From: Liopterus haemorrhoidalis | Lineage: Eukaryota; Arthropoda; Insecta; Coleoptera; Dytiscidae | Direction: 5' to 3' | NCBI GenBank assembly: GCA_963971575.1 | Contig: OZ020611.1 | Span: forward strand, 4,724,882 to 4,788,881 | DNA length: 64,000 nucleotides | Shown here: piece after piece, positions 46,654-58,497 of the stretch | How positions within the stretch are numbered: position 1 is the stretch's first letter | Layout of the letters: each line of letters begins with the position of its first letter | Notes under the pieces: model-generated | Told to the model about the DNA's origin: nothing | Seen by the model: only the letters and a program-made list of their open reading frames with translations | Databases searched by the model: none | Translations under genes and position numbers: made by a program

Positions 46654-47966
46654 AAAAATCAGCTGTGGCCACCACAGGACCGACCGCCATCATAAAGTAC
46701 TTCATAAAGTAATACATTCTAGCAGCAGAGTAGAAATAACTTTGCCTAATATTTTCTAACAGAGATATTATTTATCATGACCATGGAAACGTTACATATA
46801 AGTATGAAACCAGTGGCGAAAGGAAACCTCCGCTAGACTTGCCCTCCCATAAAAAAAATATTTAAAAAAAAATAAACTAAAAAAAAAAAAAAATTTTAAA
46901 TATTTAGATAAATCTTCAAAAATACATCAAATTATGTTCTATACAAATTTTTGTCCAAGGCTTGCTTTACTAGTTACGAATTAATTATCATGACCATGGA
47001 AACGTTACATATAAGTATGAAAAAATTGAGACTTGGAAAAATTTTAAATAATTTTACAAAAAAATTTCGAAATTTTTCGTTTTATCAAAAAATGTGTCAA
47101 ATAAAAGTTATTAGTTATTGCATTTATAGTAACTTTTGTTCAATAAATTTTTTCGAAATATTTTTCTGTTGCTTAATATTTGCAAAAATATTAAAATCGA
47201 CACGAGTAAACTCCCATTTCTAGTCAACCGATTTTCATAAAAAACAATAGGGTTCTTCCTATTTAATAGGAGAATTTTTTAGTACCAGAACGAACTCTTT
47301 AAGTTAAACCGTTTTTGAGTTATCGTGTATACACACAGACAGACAGACAGACACACACACACACACACACACACATACGGACGGCACTTCGAAAATAGGT
47401 TTTTTGGATTCCCTGGACCATGAAACGTGGTCATCCGTCAAAATCTCGACATCGAAAATTTTCGCGATTACAATACTTGCCCCTTATATATTAAGGTCGG
47501 GCAAGTAAAAATCGAAAAATTTTACAAAAATTATTCGAAATTTTTCGTTGTATCAAAAAACGTCTCAAATAAAAGTTATTAATTATTGCTTTTATAGCAA
47601 CTTTTGTTCAATAAATTTTTTCGAAATATTTTTCTGTTGTGAAATATTCATAAAAATCTTAAAATCGACACGAGTAAACTCCCATTTTTAGTCAACCGAT
47701 TTTTACCAAAAGTTGATCAACTCGTACCATTGATGGCAGAAGCTTAAATATGAAGTTTCATAAAAATCCTTTCAGCCGAATTTGCTCTGCACGTGTACAC
47801 AGACGGACAGACAGACAGACGGACAGACAGACCGACAGACATCAGGCTAAAAATAGTCAAAACGTTATGTAGGGACCTCAATTCGTGGAGATCCATCGAA
47901 ATCTCGAAATGTCAAAATCGGTATGATCACAATACCTCCCTTATATATGTTGGCGGTCGGTAAAAA
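46654..47966 (-). repeat. Family B copy (B4), complete, with nested C
   Basis: Reverse-oriented: head at 47966 (TGGCGGTCGGTAAAAA on the plus strand), microsatellite (47800-47842), body to 47511, then a family C insertion (46807-47510). The B tail resumes at 46806 and ends with the hairpin and subTIR (46654-46689). It faces B3 tail-to-tail across a 57-bp spacer. Confidence 0.9.
46807..47510 (-). repeat. Family C element, complete, inside B4
   Basis: Head at 47510: ACTTGCCC...GGGCAAGT hairpin around TTAATATATAAGG. Then the CATGGTCCAGGGAATCC block, (TG)n with (TCTG)n (47333-47375) and a body shared with family B. The 3' end carries GGGCAAGT, an imperfect GCG/CGC hairpin and CCACTGGTTT. It splits the B4 body at a T-run. 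Confidence 0.88.
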
Positions 47967-48439
47967 TGCATATATTATATGTTTCATTGTCATAGTGATT
48001 TTATACTTCAATAAGATTTTTCATATATATGTACCGCAGTTGCAAAATTGTTTTAACATACAGCTACAAAAGAGCAAATCTATAAATATAACATATAAAA
48101 ATTTGCTGCTATATAAATAATCAAAAAGTTTTATTAATGTTTTATTGTTTATTTTATAACTATTTTAAGAACATTTCCAAAGAGTGCCATTAGATTTTTA
48201 AAATGTTGCGTATGCAATATTAATATAGCCAAAAGATTTTATAAACCTGCGCCTATTTTGGAAGTTTAAGTGTTTTTTTGTTGCTTGGTAGACATTCTTG
48301 TTGCTGAATTATAAAGCTATAAGTTGTATAATATTGCTGTAAAATTTCTTCTGTTCTCGAGTAATTCTCCACATACTTAACAAGTTATTTATCACACACT
48401 GCATATCATATCTATATGGCTCCAATATACCACTGAAAC
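47967..48439. other. Unassigned AT-rich interval
   Basis: No features recognised. Confidence 0.4.
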
Positions 48440-49568
48440 GGGTCTATTCTCTAAGCATGATGTTAAAATCTTAGCGTCAGAAACTGACGTTAATTTTTTT
48501 AACACCATTTTTAACCTAAATGCTATTCGCTAAACATATATGTGTTAATATTATAGCGCGGCGGCGTTAAAATAGCCAGTTAACGTTCTACAATAAGCGC
48601 CTACCGAAACGGTGGCTTTAAAAGTTAACGCTAGTGTTTGGTTTGCAAAAATGGCTGATCCTATTTAAGTAAATGTCATGTTATTTAAAAAAAAAAAAAA
48701 TGATAAAGCACAAGACGGTAGGAATATTAATCAACTTTCTATTACTTTTTAAAGTGAATTCTTTACAGTAGAGATAAGAATGACGCTTCATAATTTTTGT
48801 TATACAAGTAACCCAGACGCAAGTTCAAGTAATTATATACAAAGGAAGTAAATGGAGTATTGGAGAGCAGTTTTGGTTTTTGTTGAGACACAGAACTTAA
48901 AATTATAATCCTCTGAAAGCTACAAAACTTCACTTATGCTTCCGCCGTGTTTCAAAATATCGCAGTACATTTTAATGGTGTATTATTTGAAGAAACAATT
49001 GATGAGATTGATAATGACGATCGAAACAGTTTTATTCCAGGGTAGAAATAGCGTAATAAATCAAATTTAATAATTAATATCACCGAATACCTTTTTAAAA
49101 ATAGAATGAACATATAATTCACATATTATTAAAAAATTAGATAAACTGTTATAATACAATGTAGTATATAAATTGACTAAACAAAAGTTGAATAAAGTTA
49201 TATTTTTATTTAATACACTATGGTTATAATGAGAATCACAGGACCAAACATTTCTGTTCCATTTTTAAAATAAATTTCGCCACTGAATATTTAATTCAAC
49301 ACCGAAATATTAGGTTAAGATTCACTTGGCATTTGTCTAAATAAATACTCCTGTTAAAATTCAACGTAACAGCGCATGCGCGTGCAGATAGTATTAGCCT
49401 CTCTACAGGGTGAGTTAGCACCTCGCGTTAACAAATATTATATTAACGCTTACCTTAACAAATGCTCTTACAGAATAGCAGTTTTTGGATAATGACGTTA
49501 GACATGGAGTTAAAATAAAAATATTAACCTGACGCTAATTTTAACGCATTTATTTACAGAATACACCC
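48440..49568. mobile_element. TIR element, possibly PIF/Harbinger-like (1.13 kb)
   Basis: Left end GGGTCTATTCTCTAAGC and the inverted right end (GGGTGTATTCTGTAAAT on minus) extend, with mismatches, through GTTAAAATYTTAGCGTCAG for about 40 bp. The interior is largely non-coding. A short frame with VFQNIAVHFNGVLFEETIDE (about 48950-49010) could be a decayed HARBI1-type nuclease C-terminus, but that is a guess. No 3-bp target duplication is evident. Confidence 0.6.
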
Positions 49569-50255
49569 GAATGAATCCCTGTATAAAATTTAACCTTCTA
49601 CTTCAACTGCCAGAAGATATCTTGCATATAGTATGTCAGTCATTCAGTTTGTAAGAAGCGTGTTATATAGAGAATTCTATTATTTATGGTAAGAATATTA
49701 ATAGTTCTATTTCCAATATCAAACAACTGGCATATTTGAAAGATCGTAACCTAACATTTTCTTAGTTTAGTTTTAAATATCAAGTACAGCAGCAGAAAAG
49801 AACGTTCAATAAGTGTTAACTGTGTTGCTGGCAACGAGCGATACCTCTCCGTCTAATATACGGGAGAAATAAACGTGAAATAAGGTGCGGCTTGAATTAC
49901 AGCCGTCCCGTCAACATCTTGCTACGTGATCTTTTAGCAATAAAATGTTTCGATATCAGCATTTTGAGGCACGTTCAAGACAAGTGCGTTACGAGATATG
50001 ACGATTCGCGCGAAATGCACCCCTATTAAACTGACCGACGGTAGAGGAAACAGCGAACCAACTTAAAGACGATATCTTACACATAAAATTTTATAACCAC
50101 GCTGCGTGGCACATCAGCAAAATTCTTATTTCAAGATAAAAATATTACATAAGAATTTTGCATTTCGGAATTTTTACGAGAAAAGAAATAAAAAATATTA
50201 TCTGTTAAAACATGTTTTCACTCTAATTTAGCTACAGTCTGTATCTATGTATATA
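49569..50255. other. Unassigned interval
   Basis: No recognisable coding sequence. Confidence 0.4.
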
Positions 50256-51555
50256 CAGTTCCTCACAAAATTGAGCATACAAGAATTTGACAAAGATACT
50301 TTTTAATAAAACGTGACTATAAAACAGATTTTTTAAAACTAATTAATTTTTATTTATAAAATACACCTTGCAGATCCAAAATTATTACAAATAGTATAAA
50401 GTATAGTAATATTTGTTAAAAATTTGTTAAGGAAAACTAAAAATAATAATTTTTTAGAGATACAAAATTGAGCGTACTAGTTAATTTCGATTGATTGAAG
50501 ACCTGTCTTTTCCTGAAATTATATTACATAGGTTTTATCTTGCAACAGATGGTTTTTTCATTAGTTTAGTTTGTATTAGGCCACGTCCAAGTACAGTGAT
50601 TTTGTTTCTATTATAATGGAAAATAAATGTAAACAGACTGACGAATCTACACGAAAACTAATAGTTAAATTATACGCCCAGGGTCATACAATACGTGAAA
50701 TAGGTGATATAGTAAACCGAAGACATTCCACAATTCAAAAAATAATAAATAAATTTAAATATGAAGGTACTATCAAAAATAAAACGGGCAGAGACAGAAA
50801 AAAATTATTATCAACTGTGGATGAAAGACTTATTTTGCAAAAATCAAACAAGATCCTAAAATTAGTGTACCCCAGTTAACGTCAGAATTGTCACAAAGAT
50901 TAAATAAACAAATTTCTATAGAAACAGTCCGCCGAGTATTCCGGAATAATAACTACAATGGTCGAATTGCACGCAAGAAACCATTGATTTCAAAAACGAA
51001 TAAAAAGAAACGCTTAGAATTTGCAAAAATGTATGTAAACAAACCAATTAGCTTCTGGAATAAAGTTATTTTTTCTGACGAGATGAAAATTATTTTTTTG
51101 GGTCAGACGGCAAACAAATTATTTGGCGGAAGCCCAATACAGAATTTTAAAAAATTAATACCGTTCCGACAGTAAAACACGGAGACGTATCAGTTATGTT
51201 GTGGGGTGCTATGGGCTCAAACGTAATTTAGAATTTAGAGAAGGGATCATGGATAAATGGAAATATCTAAACATCTTGAAAAATAACTTTACGGCTACTG
51301 CAGAAAAATTAGATATGCCACAAGTTTATTATTTTCACCAAGATAACGATCCCAAACATACTGCGCTTATTGTAAAGGAATGGCTGTTATACAATGCACC
51401 GAAATTACTCAAAAAAAACGACACAATCGCCTGATCTCAATCCAATTGAAAATTTATGGAGAGAATTAAAAGTTCGGATAAAAACAAATTCATTTTCTAA
51501 TAAAAATGATTTTAAAAAGAAACTTCAAGAAGGATGGAATAATATACCAGCTGAC
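50256..51555 (+). pseudogene. Tc1-like element and transposase, 3'-truncated by family A
   Basis: TA (50254-50255) then CAGTTCCTCACAAAATTGAG. An internal repeat ACAAAATTGAGCGTACTAG at about 50462 gives the direct-repeat half of an IR/DR terminus. The transposase begins at 50616: MENKCKQTDESTRKLIVK, HTIREIGDIVNRRHSTIQKI and the GRDRKK linker. After a frameshift near 50843 come ISVPQLTSELSQRLNK and KVIFSDEMKI (first Asp). After another comes YYFHQDNDPKHTA (second Asp), then SPDLNPIENLWRELKV (Glu, DD34E type). The frame runs into family A at 51555 after NNIPADI, losing the last ~25 codons and the right TIR. All three catalytic residues remain. Confidence 0.88.
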
Positions 51556-51899
51556 ATATCCCCTAAAAATATAAACAAATATATGATCATCAAAAAACAA
51601 ATATATTTTTTTACAATTCTGTGTATAGTATCAAATGAAAGCCCTTGGTACTTGGATTAACGAAAATTTAATTTTTGCAAAATAAATTATTTTGACGCGA
51701 TTTTAGCCAAAATTGTGCAAAAAAAAAATTTGTCCCACACCCTGTAGCCCAGATGGTTTAAACTAAAAATCTGAAAAAATTCTAAGTAATGTACATTTGT
51801 GTGAACCAGAATAGTACAACAGGAATTTCTGATCAGATTATGTTTTCGGAAAATAACGCATTTTTTGTGTTTTTACTAAAATATGTTAAATATTTAATT

Positions 51900-52000
51900 C
51901 GCTATGTAACACAGTAGATAAGTAAGCGCTCGTCGCGTTGCGCGTTCTGTCGTTGCTTTTTGATTTGCAAACTAGAGTTCGATTCCTGTCAATTTTAATT
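51900..52000 (+). repeat. tRNA-like module, type beta
   Basis: GAGTTCGATTCCTGTC B-box. Upstream CGCTATGTAAC and AGTAGATAAG match module beta at 39225-39335. Confidence 0.5.
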
Positions 52001-52186
52001 TTTCTGTTTTTTTTTTGCATTTTTATTTTGTTTAAATTATTTTGTCAAAATTCTAGTTATATTTTGGTAAATGTTGCATTTAATTTTTAAAAGCGTAAAT
52101 TTAATAACCAGTGGGAAGTGTTGAAATTATAATTTAATTCTATGTTTAAATGTATACGAAATCAGAGGGCGAGGCTTATGATTTAA

Positions 52187-52256
52187 GTGTAGTGGTTATG
52201 GCGCTAGCTTCTTACCCAACTAAATCAGTTCGATCCCTGCGAGAGGAGACAATATT
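52187..52256 (+). repeat. tRNA-like module, type gamma
   Basis: A-box TAGTGTAGTGG fits the consensus exactly. CTAGCTTCTTACCCAACTA sits in the anticodon-arm position, and B-box CAGTTCGATCCCTG follows. Overall it resembles Glu/Asp-type tRNA genes. No usable acceptor stem was seen. Confidence 0.65.
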
Positions 52257-52616
52257 ATTATTCATTTTTTTTGCATTTTTATTTTGTTTAAATTATTTTT
52301 TCAAAATTCTAGTTATATTTTGGCAAATGTTGCATTTATTTTTAAAAGCGTAAATTTAATAACTAGTGGAAATTTAATAACAAATGGAAGCTATAGGCGC
52401 AATTTTCAAATTCTTAATGAATCTTGCTATATAAAAAAAAAAATACTGCACATATTTAGAAACCTAAATAATGGTATTAGGCATTCGAATTAAAATTAAC
52501 AAAAAAAAATATTTTAACATAAAATTTGTTTTGGCATCCCAAATCCCAAATCATCATTCACTTACTAAATACCCTGCGAAACCCTGAAATGTGTGAAAAT
52601 TCATACTTCACATCAA

Positions 52617-53320
52617 TTTTTACTTGCCCGACCTTAATATATAAGGGGCAAGTATTGTAATCGCGAAAATTTTCGATGTCGAGATTTTGATTAAGGACCA
52701 CGTTTCATGATCCAGGGAATCCAAAAAACCTATTTTCGAAGTGCCGTCTGTATATGTGTGTGTCTGTGTGTGTGTCTGAGTGTGTGTCTGTGTGTGTGTC
52801 TGTGTGTGTGTATACACGATAACTCAAGAACGGTTCAACTTAGAGAATTCGTTCTGGTACTTAAAAATTCTCCTATTAAATGGGAAGAACTCTATTGTTT
52901 TTTATGAAGATCGGTTGACTAGAAATGGGAGTCTACTCGTGTCGATTTTAAGATTTTAGCGAATATTTAGCAACAGAAAAATATTTCGAAAAAATTTATT
53001 GAACCAAAGTTACTATAAATGCAATTACTAATAACTTTTATTTCAGACGTTTTTTGATAAAACGAAAAATTTTGAAATTTTTTTGTAAAATTATTTAAAA
53101 TTTTTCCAAGTCTCAAATTTTTCATTCTTATATGTAACGTTTCCATGGTCATGATAATTAATTCGTAACTAGTAAACCAAGCCTTGGACAAAAATTTGTA
53201 TAGAACATAATTTGATGTATTTTTGAAAATGTATTTAAATAGTTAAGAAAAAAAAAATTTAATTTAATTTTTTTTATGGGAGGGCAAGTCTAGCTGAGGT
53301 TTCCCTTCGCCACTGGTTTA
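52617..53320 (+). repeat. Family C element, complete, abutting A
   Basis: Head ACTTGCCCGACC with GGGGCAAGT hairpin partner, (TG)n/(TCTG)n (52750-52810), a body shared with B, and 3' GGGCAAGT and CCACTGGTTT. It matches the 46807-47510 copy end to end. Confidence 0.9.
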
Positions 53321-55936
53321 GAGTGTGTGTTGGAGAATTTTCAGTTTGTAAGATGCAGGCTACGTCAAAATCAATCAAAAACATATACTTTAATTTGTAA
53401 GATAATAGATATTAAAATGTTCGAGTCGATATATTTCCCTCAGATATTCCCATTTTACTATATTTGAATTAATTACATACTCTATATAAAATATATAAAT
53501 TTACATTTGCAGTAATTTCACGAGTTGAGTTCCTAAAAAGGGTCCTTTTTATTGTGCAAAAAGTGGTTGTCGCAGTTGTGTTAATAGGATGTTCAGTGAC
53601 ACAGTAAGGGTAGTTGTTAGTGCGGGAGTACTCTATTGCTCGCCATATATTTACTTAATTCAGACAGGATAGAACAGATGGCGGTGCGATTAACCATACT
53701 TGTCGAGTGTAAATGTTATTACTAGAGTCTGTAGCGGCAAGGCGGTAAGGCGGCAAGGCGGCGCTCGGCGGCAACAGAGGCAGCAGAAGAGCAGTTACAC
53801 CCGACACTCTGATAACAGTATTAACCCGTAACCGAGCTACAATTTACTTATTACATTGTAAAGGTGAACATAGTTATATATCACACGCCGCGAACACTTT
53901 TTACTATGCTCATCATGTTAGTTTCAGTCTTTTTGGGGGCTTACAGCCAGCTTCCCGAAGTTTATTAAGTTTCTTTGAGTCAATAAATAGTTCACAACAA
54001 TGTACATGAAAGCCGAGTTGGATGAATTTCATGGCACATCTGCACCAGCGTTTAAAACTGTTTACAATTGAGCGAATGAGTTTAAGGGTGCGCACAACCG
54101 TACAGTTTCCTATAGGGGAAAAATTTTAAGATCGTAGCGCCACGCGGATTTTTTTGAAACCATTCTAAATCAGATACCACTTGACATTTACTAGTAAATA
54201 ATAGTAAAAAGTGTATCAAAAAACGACAAAAAATAAATAATTGTTTGGGATTTTCTGATTTTGTGAAGTGACATTACTTCTAAACATCTAAAATACTACA
54301 TTTCGTGATCTGGTTTTAAGTTATGGCGGTTTTCCATTGTCGATTATTTTAACTATATTGGGGGAAATAATAATTCCCGTGTTGTTTACCAAGGGGTAGA
54401 AATCTACAATGCTGGGCATATAATATTGTGTGGAGTCACTGAAAAAAACAGAGAGTTCATAAAGATTTATGCATTATGCCTACAACTTGTGCATTACAAA
54501 CCCACACACAATAACAGGAATTTTCAAGATATGCGATAATAAATACAAAATTGAAAATATTTTTTGTAGTCACTATCATTAAAATGTAATGAGCAAACTT
54601 TGATATAAGGGCTCACTTTTTTTCCAATTTTTAAATTGTTTATCTAAACATCGCGATTCCTAACCTCTTGCTTTCCCAATTTTGTTTCGAACCATACGGT
54701 GTCTGATATTAGTGGAAACAAATGAAACGATATTTCCGGGTTTCTTCTTTTCAATGAATTGCACATAGGCACACAACAATATGTATTATACATTTTTCAA
54801 TGATTATAATAAAACTTTAAAAACAAACTTCATACAAAACCAATACACAAAACGAAATGTTATCTGATGTACACAAGTTCATGAAACGCTCACCAGATGG
54901 TAGGGTGTTTAGCTGCAAATCCCTATACAAGACTACCAACCTAAAATAAAATTAGTAACAAACTATACATCAAAATTTTCAGCGAATTTTTATCCACCTA
55001 ATAGGATATTTTTAATTGTCAAAAGAACTGTCATGTAATTGTAAATAAACAACTTGCGTTAAAGACGCTATCTTGTAAACCATTCGACGCATATTTGTGT
55101 ACCATGCGGCAAATTTTAGCTAAAGCTTCATCCTATAAATATGTTTGGAGATAATTTGTTCTATTGTGAAAATTACTTATAGATATTGTACTTGGTAATC
55201 TACTTTTGCCGCCACCTCGAATATGCCGCGGTTCTTAATATAGGTGCAGCAGATAAAAATGTTCCATTTTATGTAAAGAATACTTGTACCAAGTGGCATT
55301 TCATTATCATCAAGTATAATATTTTTCGACGAAGGCTCTAAACTATAAATAATCATGTCGAAAAAAATGTCAACGTATTATTTGAACATTTCCACACAAA
55401 AATATGTAAATATAAAAATTATTTGAAACCCACAAATATATTTAAAAAATTACAGAACACTGTTGTGTAATACCTATTATTAAGTTATTTAGCAATAACA
55501 TTTTTACAATAATTTTTTCCACAATCAAAAATATGCTATTAGATAGATAAAAATTCTGTGCAAAATTTGATGTATAGATTGTCACTAAATTTATTCCAGA
55601 TTGTTAGTTTTGTATAAGAAACTAATAATCTCTGCGGGTTGTACGTAGCGTTAAGCGTAGTCGTACATACAAGTGATGAACATCGTTCGAAACGTCCACT
55701 TGAGGAGACAACGCCAAAAATCAGTTCCGTTTTTTTCCATAAGAGCACATGGGGCACGAGCCCAGGGCCCCCGGCTTGATGGGGGCCTCAAGAGAGGACA
55801 AAAGAGGAGCTCAATTTTTAGTGTAATTTTACTAAAAAGTGCCTTTAAAATTTCTAAATTTAAATGTAAATCGAAAACTATGTGAGATTTATGTCAATTG
55901 TAGTGGAGAGCACTCATTTTCACGGCTAAAAAGAAT
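53321..55936. other. Unassigned interval, longest repeat-poor stretch
   Basis: Contains a GC-richer patch (53700-53830) with GGCGGCAA short repeats. A 60-codon minus-strand frame (54095-53913) reads RWCRCAMKFIQLGFHVHC, with no family I recognise. There is a G/C-rich MITE-like scrap at about 55750-55795 (GGGCCCCCGG). Confidence 0.4.
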
Positions 55937-56680
55937 AAAAATTGATGTGAAGTGTGAATTTTCACACATTTCAGGGTTTCGCAGGTATTTAGTAAGTATG
56001 ATTATTTGGGATGCCAAACCAAATTTTATGTTAAAATATTTTATTTTGTTAATTTTAATTCGAATGCCTAATACCATTATGTAGGTTTCTAAATATGTGC
56101 AGTATTTTTTTTATATAGCAAGGTTCAATAAGATTTTGAAAATTGCGCTTATGGCTTCCATTGGTTGTTTTAGTCATAAGCTCCACCATTCTGATTTCGT
56201 GTATTTATAGGAATATAAGTAGCAGTATAGCAGTAATATATTTAGGCACTAATATGATACAGACATTATAACACATAACTTAACATATATTTTATTTTTT
56301 TACTTGTATCCATGGTATTATATATAAGTTACTTGGTTTTAAGCCCAAGAGTATTCAATTTCAACAATTTCCACTGGTTATTATTTACGCTTTTAAAAAT
56401 TAAATGCAATATTTGCCCAAATATAACTAGAATTTTGAAAAAATAATTTAAACAAAATAAAAATGCAAAAAAAAAACAAAAAATAATATTTTCTCCTCTC
56501 GCAGGGATCGAACTGATTTAGTTGGGTAAGAAGCCAGCGCCATAACCACTACACCAGGACACACCTTCTAGTTTAGCGTGTTACATAATTATAACTTGTG
56601 TACATTATTACCAAAAAAACACAAAAAATGCCTTTCCAAAAACATAATCTAATCAAAATTCCGGGGTTGTAGAGTTGTAG
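55937..56680 (-). repeat. Family A 3' half with module gamma
   Basis: Starts with the A 3' end (ATTGATGTGAAGTGTGAATT) and runs through the tail to module gamma (56492-56560). It then runs into a short piece of A body and stops, where a fragment of a plus-oriented A head (GTAAGTATGACCAAAAAACC) intervenes. Confidence 0.8.
56492..56560 (-). repeat. tRNA-like module, type gamma
   Basis: Minus strand: TGGTGTAGTGG A-box and CAGTTCGATCCCTG B-box; nearly identical to 52187-52256. Confidence 0.65.
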
Positions 56681-56739
56681 GGGTTGTAAGTATGACCAAA
56701 AAACCCAAAAAAATGCAAAAAAAAAACCGAAAAAAGTAA

Positions 56740-57682
56740 ATTGCCTCGAGGCCGAATTGAACTCGAGTTTGCAAATTAGAACGCCAGTATTCTAAGCATT
56801 ACACCATCGAAGCGCTCTGTTTACTGTACTACATAATATCATTAGATATTTTACATGGTCAAGCAAAAAACACAAAAAATGCGTTATTTTCCGAAAACAT
56901 AATCTGATCAAAAACTCCTGTTGCACTATTCCGGTTCACACCAAAGTACATTACTTAGAATTTTTTCAGATTTTTAGTTTAAACCATTTGGGCTACAGAG
57001 TGTGGGACAAAAAAATTTTTGCACAATTTTGGCAAAAATAGCTTCAAAATAATTTATTTTGCAAAAATAAAATTTTGATCGTTAATCCACGTACTAAGAG
57101 CTTTCATTTAATACCCTACTCAGAATTTTAAAAAAATATTTTTTTTTTTTCGATGAGTACATATTTGTTTATATTTTTGGGGGATATGTTTTTTAGATGT
57201 TTTAGTATTTTTCCTATGTGCGGGTCAAAGAGTTGTATATAAATATTCTTTATTCCCTAGGCCTTGCGACGTTCAGGATATTAACCATTACAAAAATAAA
57301 ACAATCAATCCAAAAATAAAATAAATTATTTTTATTTTTGGTCAAAGAGTTGTATAAGCATGCCAAATTTCAACTCTCTAGGTTTAGCCGTTTGGCTACA
57401 ATTTTTACCGAACTGACAGACAGACATCGTTAATCCACGTACTAAGGGCTTTCATTTGAAACCCTACTCAGAAATTTAAAAAAAAAAAATTTTTTCGATG
57501 AGCACATTTTTGTTTATATTTTTAGGGGGATATGTTTTTTAGATGTTTTATTATTTTTCCTATGTGCGGGTCAAAGAGTTGTATAAGCATACCTAATTTC
57601 AACTCTCTAGGTTTAGCCGTTTAAGCTACAATTTTTACCGAACAGACAGACAGACAGACGGACAGACAAACAGACGGACAGG

Positions 57683-57726
<44 letters not shown>

Positions 57727-57797
57727 AAGGCAGACAGACAGACAGACGACAAAATGACGGTATAAGGGTTTTTGGTCATACCTACAAAACCCTAAAA
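56740..57797 (-). repeat. Family A 5' half with module delta and internal duplication
   Basis: Module delta (56745-56835), the A body, a ~115-bp foreign insertion (about 57235-57350), and a second copy of the A segment around TTAATCCACGTACTAAG (57090 and 57430). A (GACA)n tract (57640-57750) and the A head ending at 57797 follow. Same module and flanks as 1-616. Confidence 0.85.
56745..56835 (-). repeat. tRNA-like module, type delta
   Basis: Minus strand: TGGTGTAATGC and GAGTTCAATTC at tRNA-like spacing. Confidence 0.5.
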
Positions 57798-58497
57798 AGA
57801 GTTATGAATGTAAATAATTTTGAGAGGAAAAATTAATGTTATTGATTTGTTTTTCTTTTATGGTATATCCTTGTATATGGGGACCGATTTCGATATTTTT
57901 TAGTCAATTTATATAGAGGGCCTAAAAAAACGGTTAAAAACTAGTTTTGAAAATGAGTTACCGCTTTTATATGAACGAAATATTGGTTTTGTTTGTGCCC
58001 TAGTGCCCTCCCTACTAACTTATTATTTATTTGACAGCAAATTTGTATGGCTGACCCGCGAATTTTTTGATCGGACCTCGTATTTCATATAACATTGGCT
58101 TATACCACTTTACTTTCAAGTGTTATTAATAAAATCTAGTTGACCTCACCAGTCAGAGATATTTCGTGAAGACACCCAATTTATTTTTATAAAACAATTA
58201 TGTAGATATTGTTGATGAGTGGGTGGTATTGTCTAATATCCTACGGATATAACGCGGCGTGGCCATGGTTTTTTACCAAATAACTTGAATGTTAGAGTCC
58301 ACACACCTCTCTTAAATAATATGTAATTGTAGTGGAGAGGAACTGTTATTAAAGAGAGAGGAACTCGGTAGAAGCGGCTCATGCAAAGTTCAAATTCTTA
58401 CCAAATTACCATTTAACATTATACATAGTTTCTCAAAAAGTGAATACAAAAAAAAATCGGTAGATAAGAAGTGGAACATATTTTAAGATAGACCTTT
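57798..58497. other. Unassigned interval
   Basis: AT-rich. No features recognised. Confidence 0.4.

Larger units (their letters stand above)
51555..52621 (+). repeat. Family A copy with duplicated middle and two different modules
   Basis: Lacks the head and microsatellite; starts inside the A body (CCCCTAAAAATATAAAC). It contains module beta (51900-52000), a shared block (52011-52115), module gamma (52187-52256), then the shared block again (52262-52366), the tail and the 3' hairpin. Its terminal T-run is directly the start of family C. Confidence 0.88.

Noticed and set aside
52187..52256. Functional tRNA gene
   Set aside because: Pol III boxes fit, but there is no convincing acceptor stem and the sequence lies inside an interspersed repeat.
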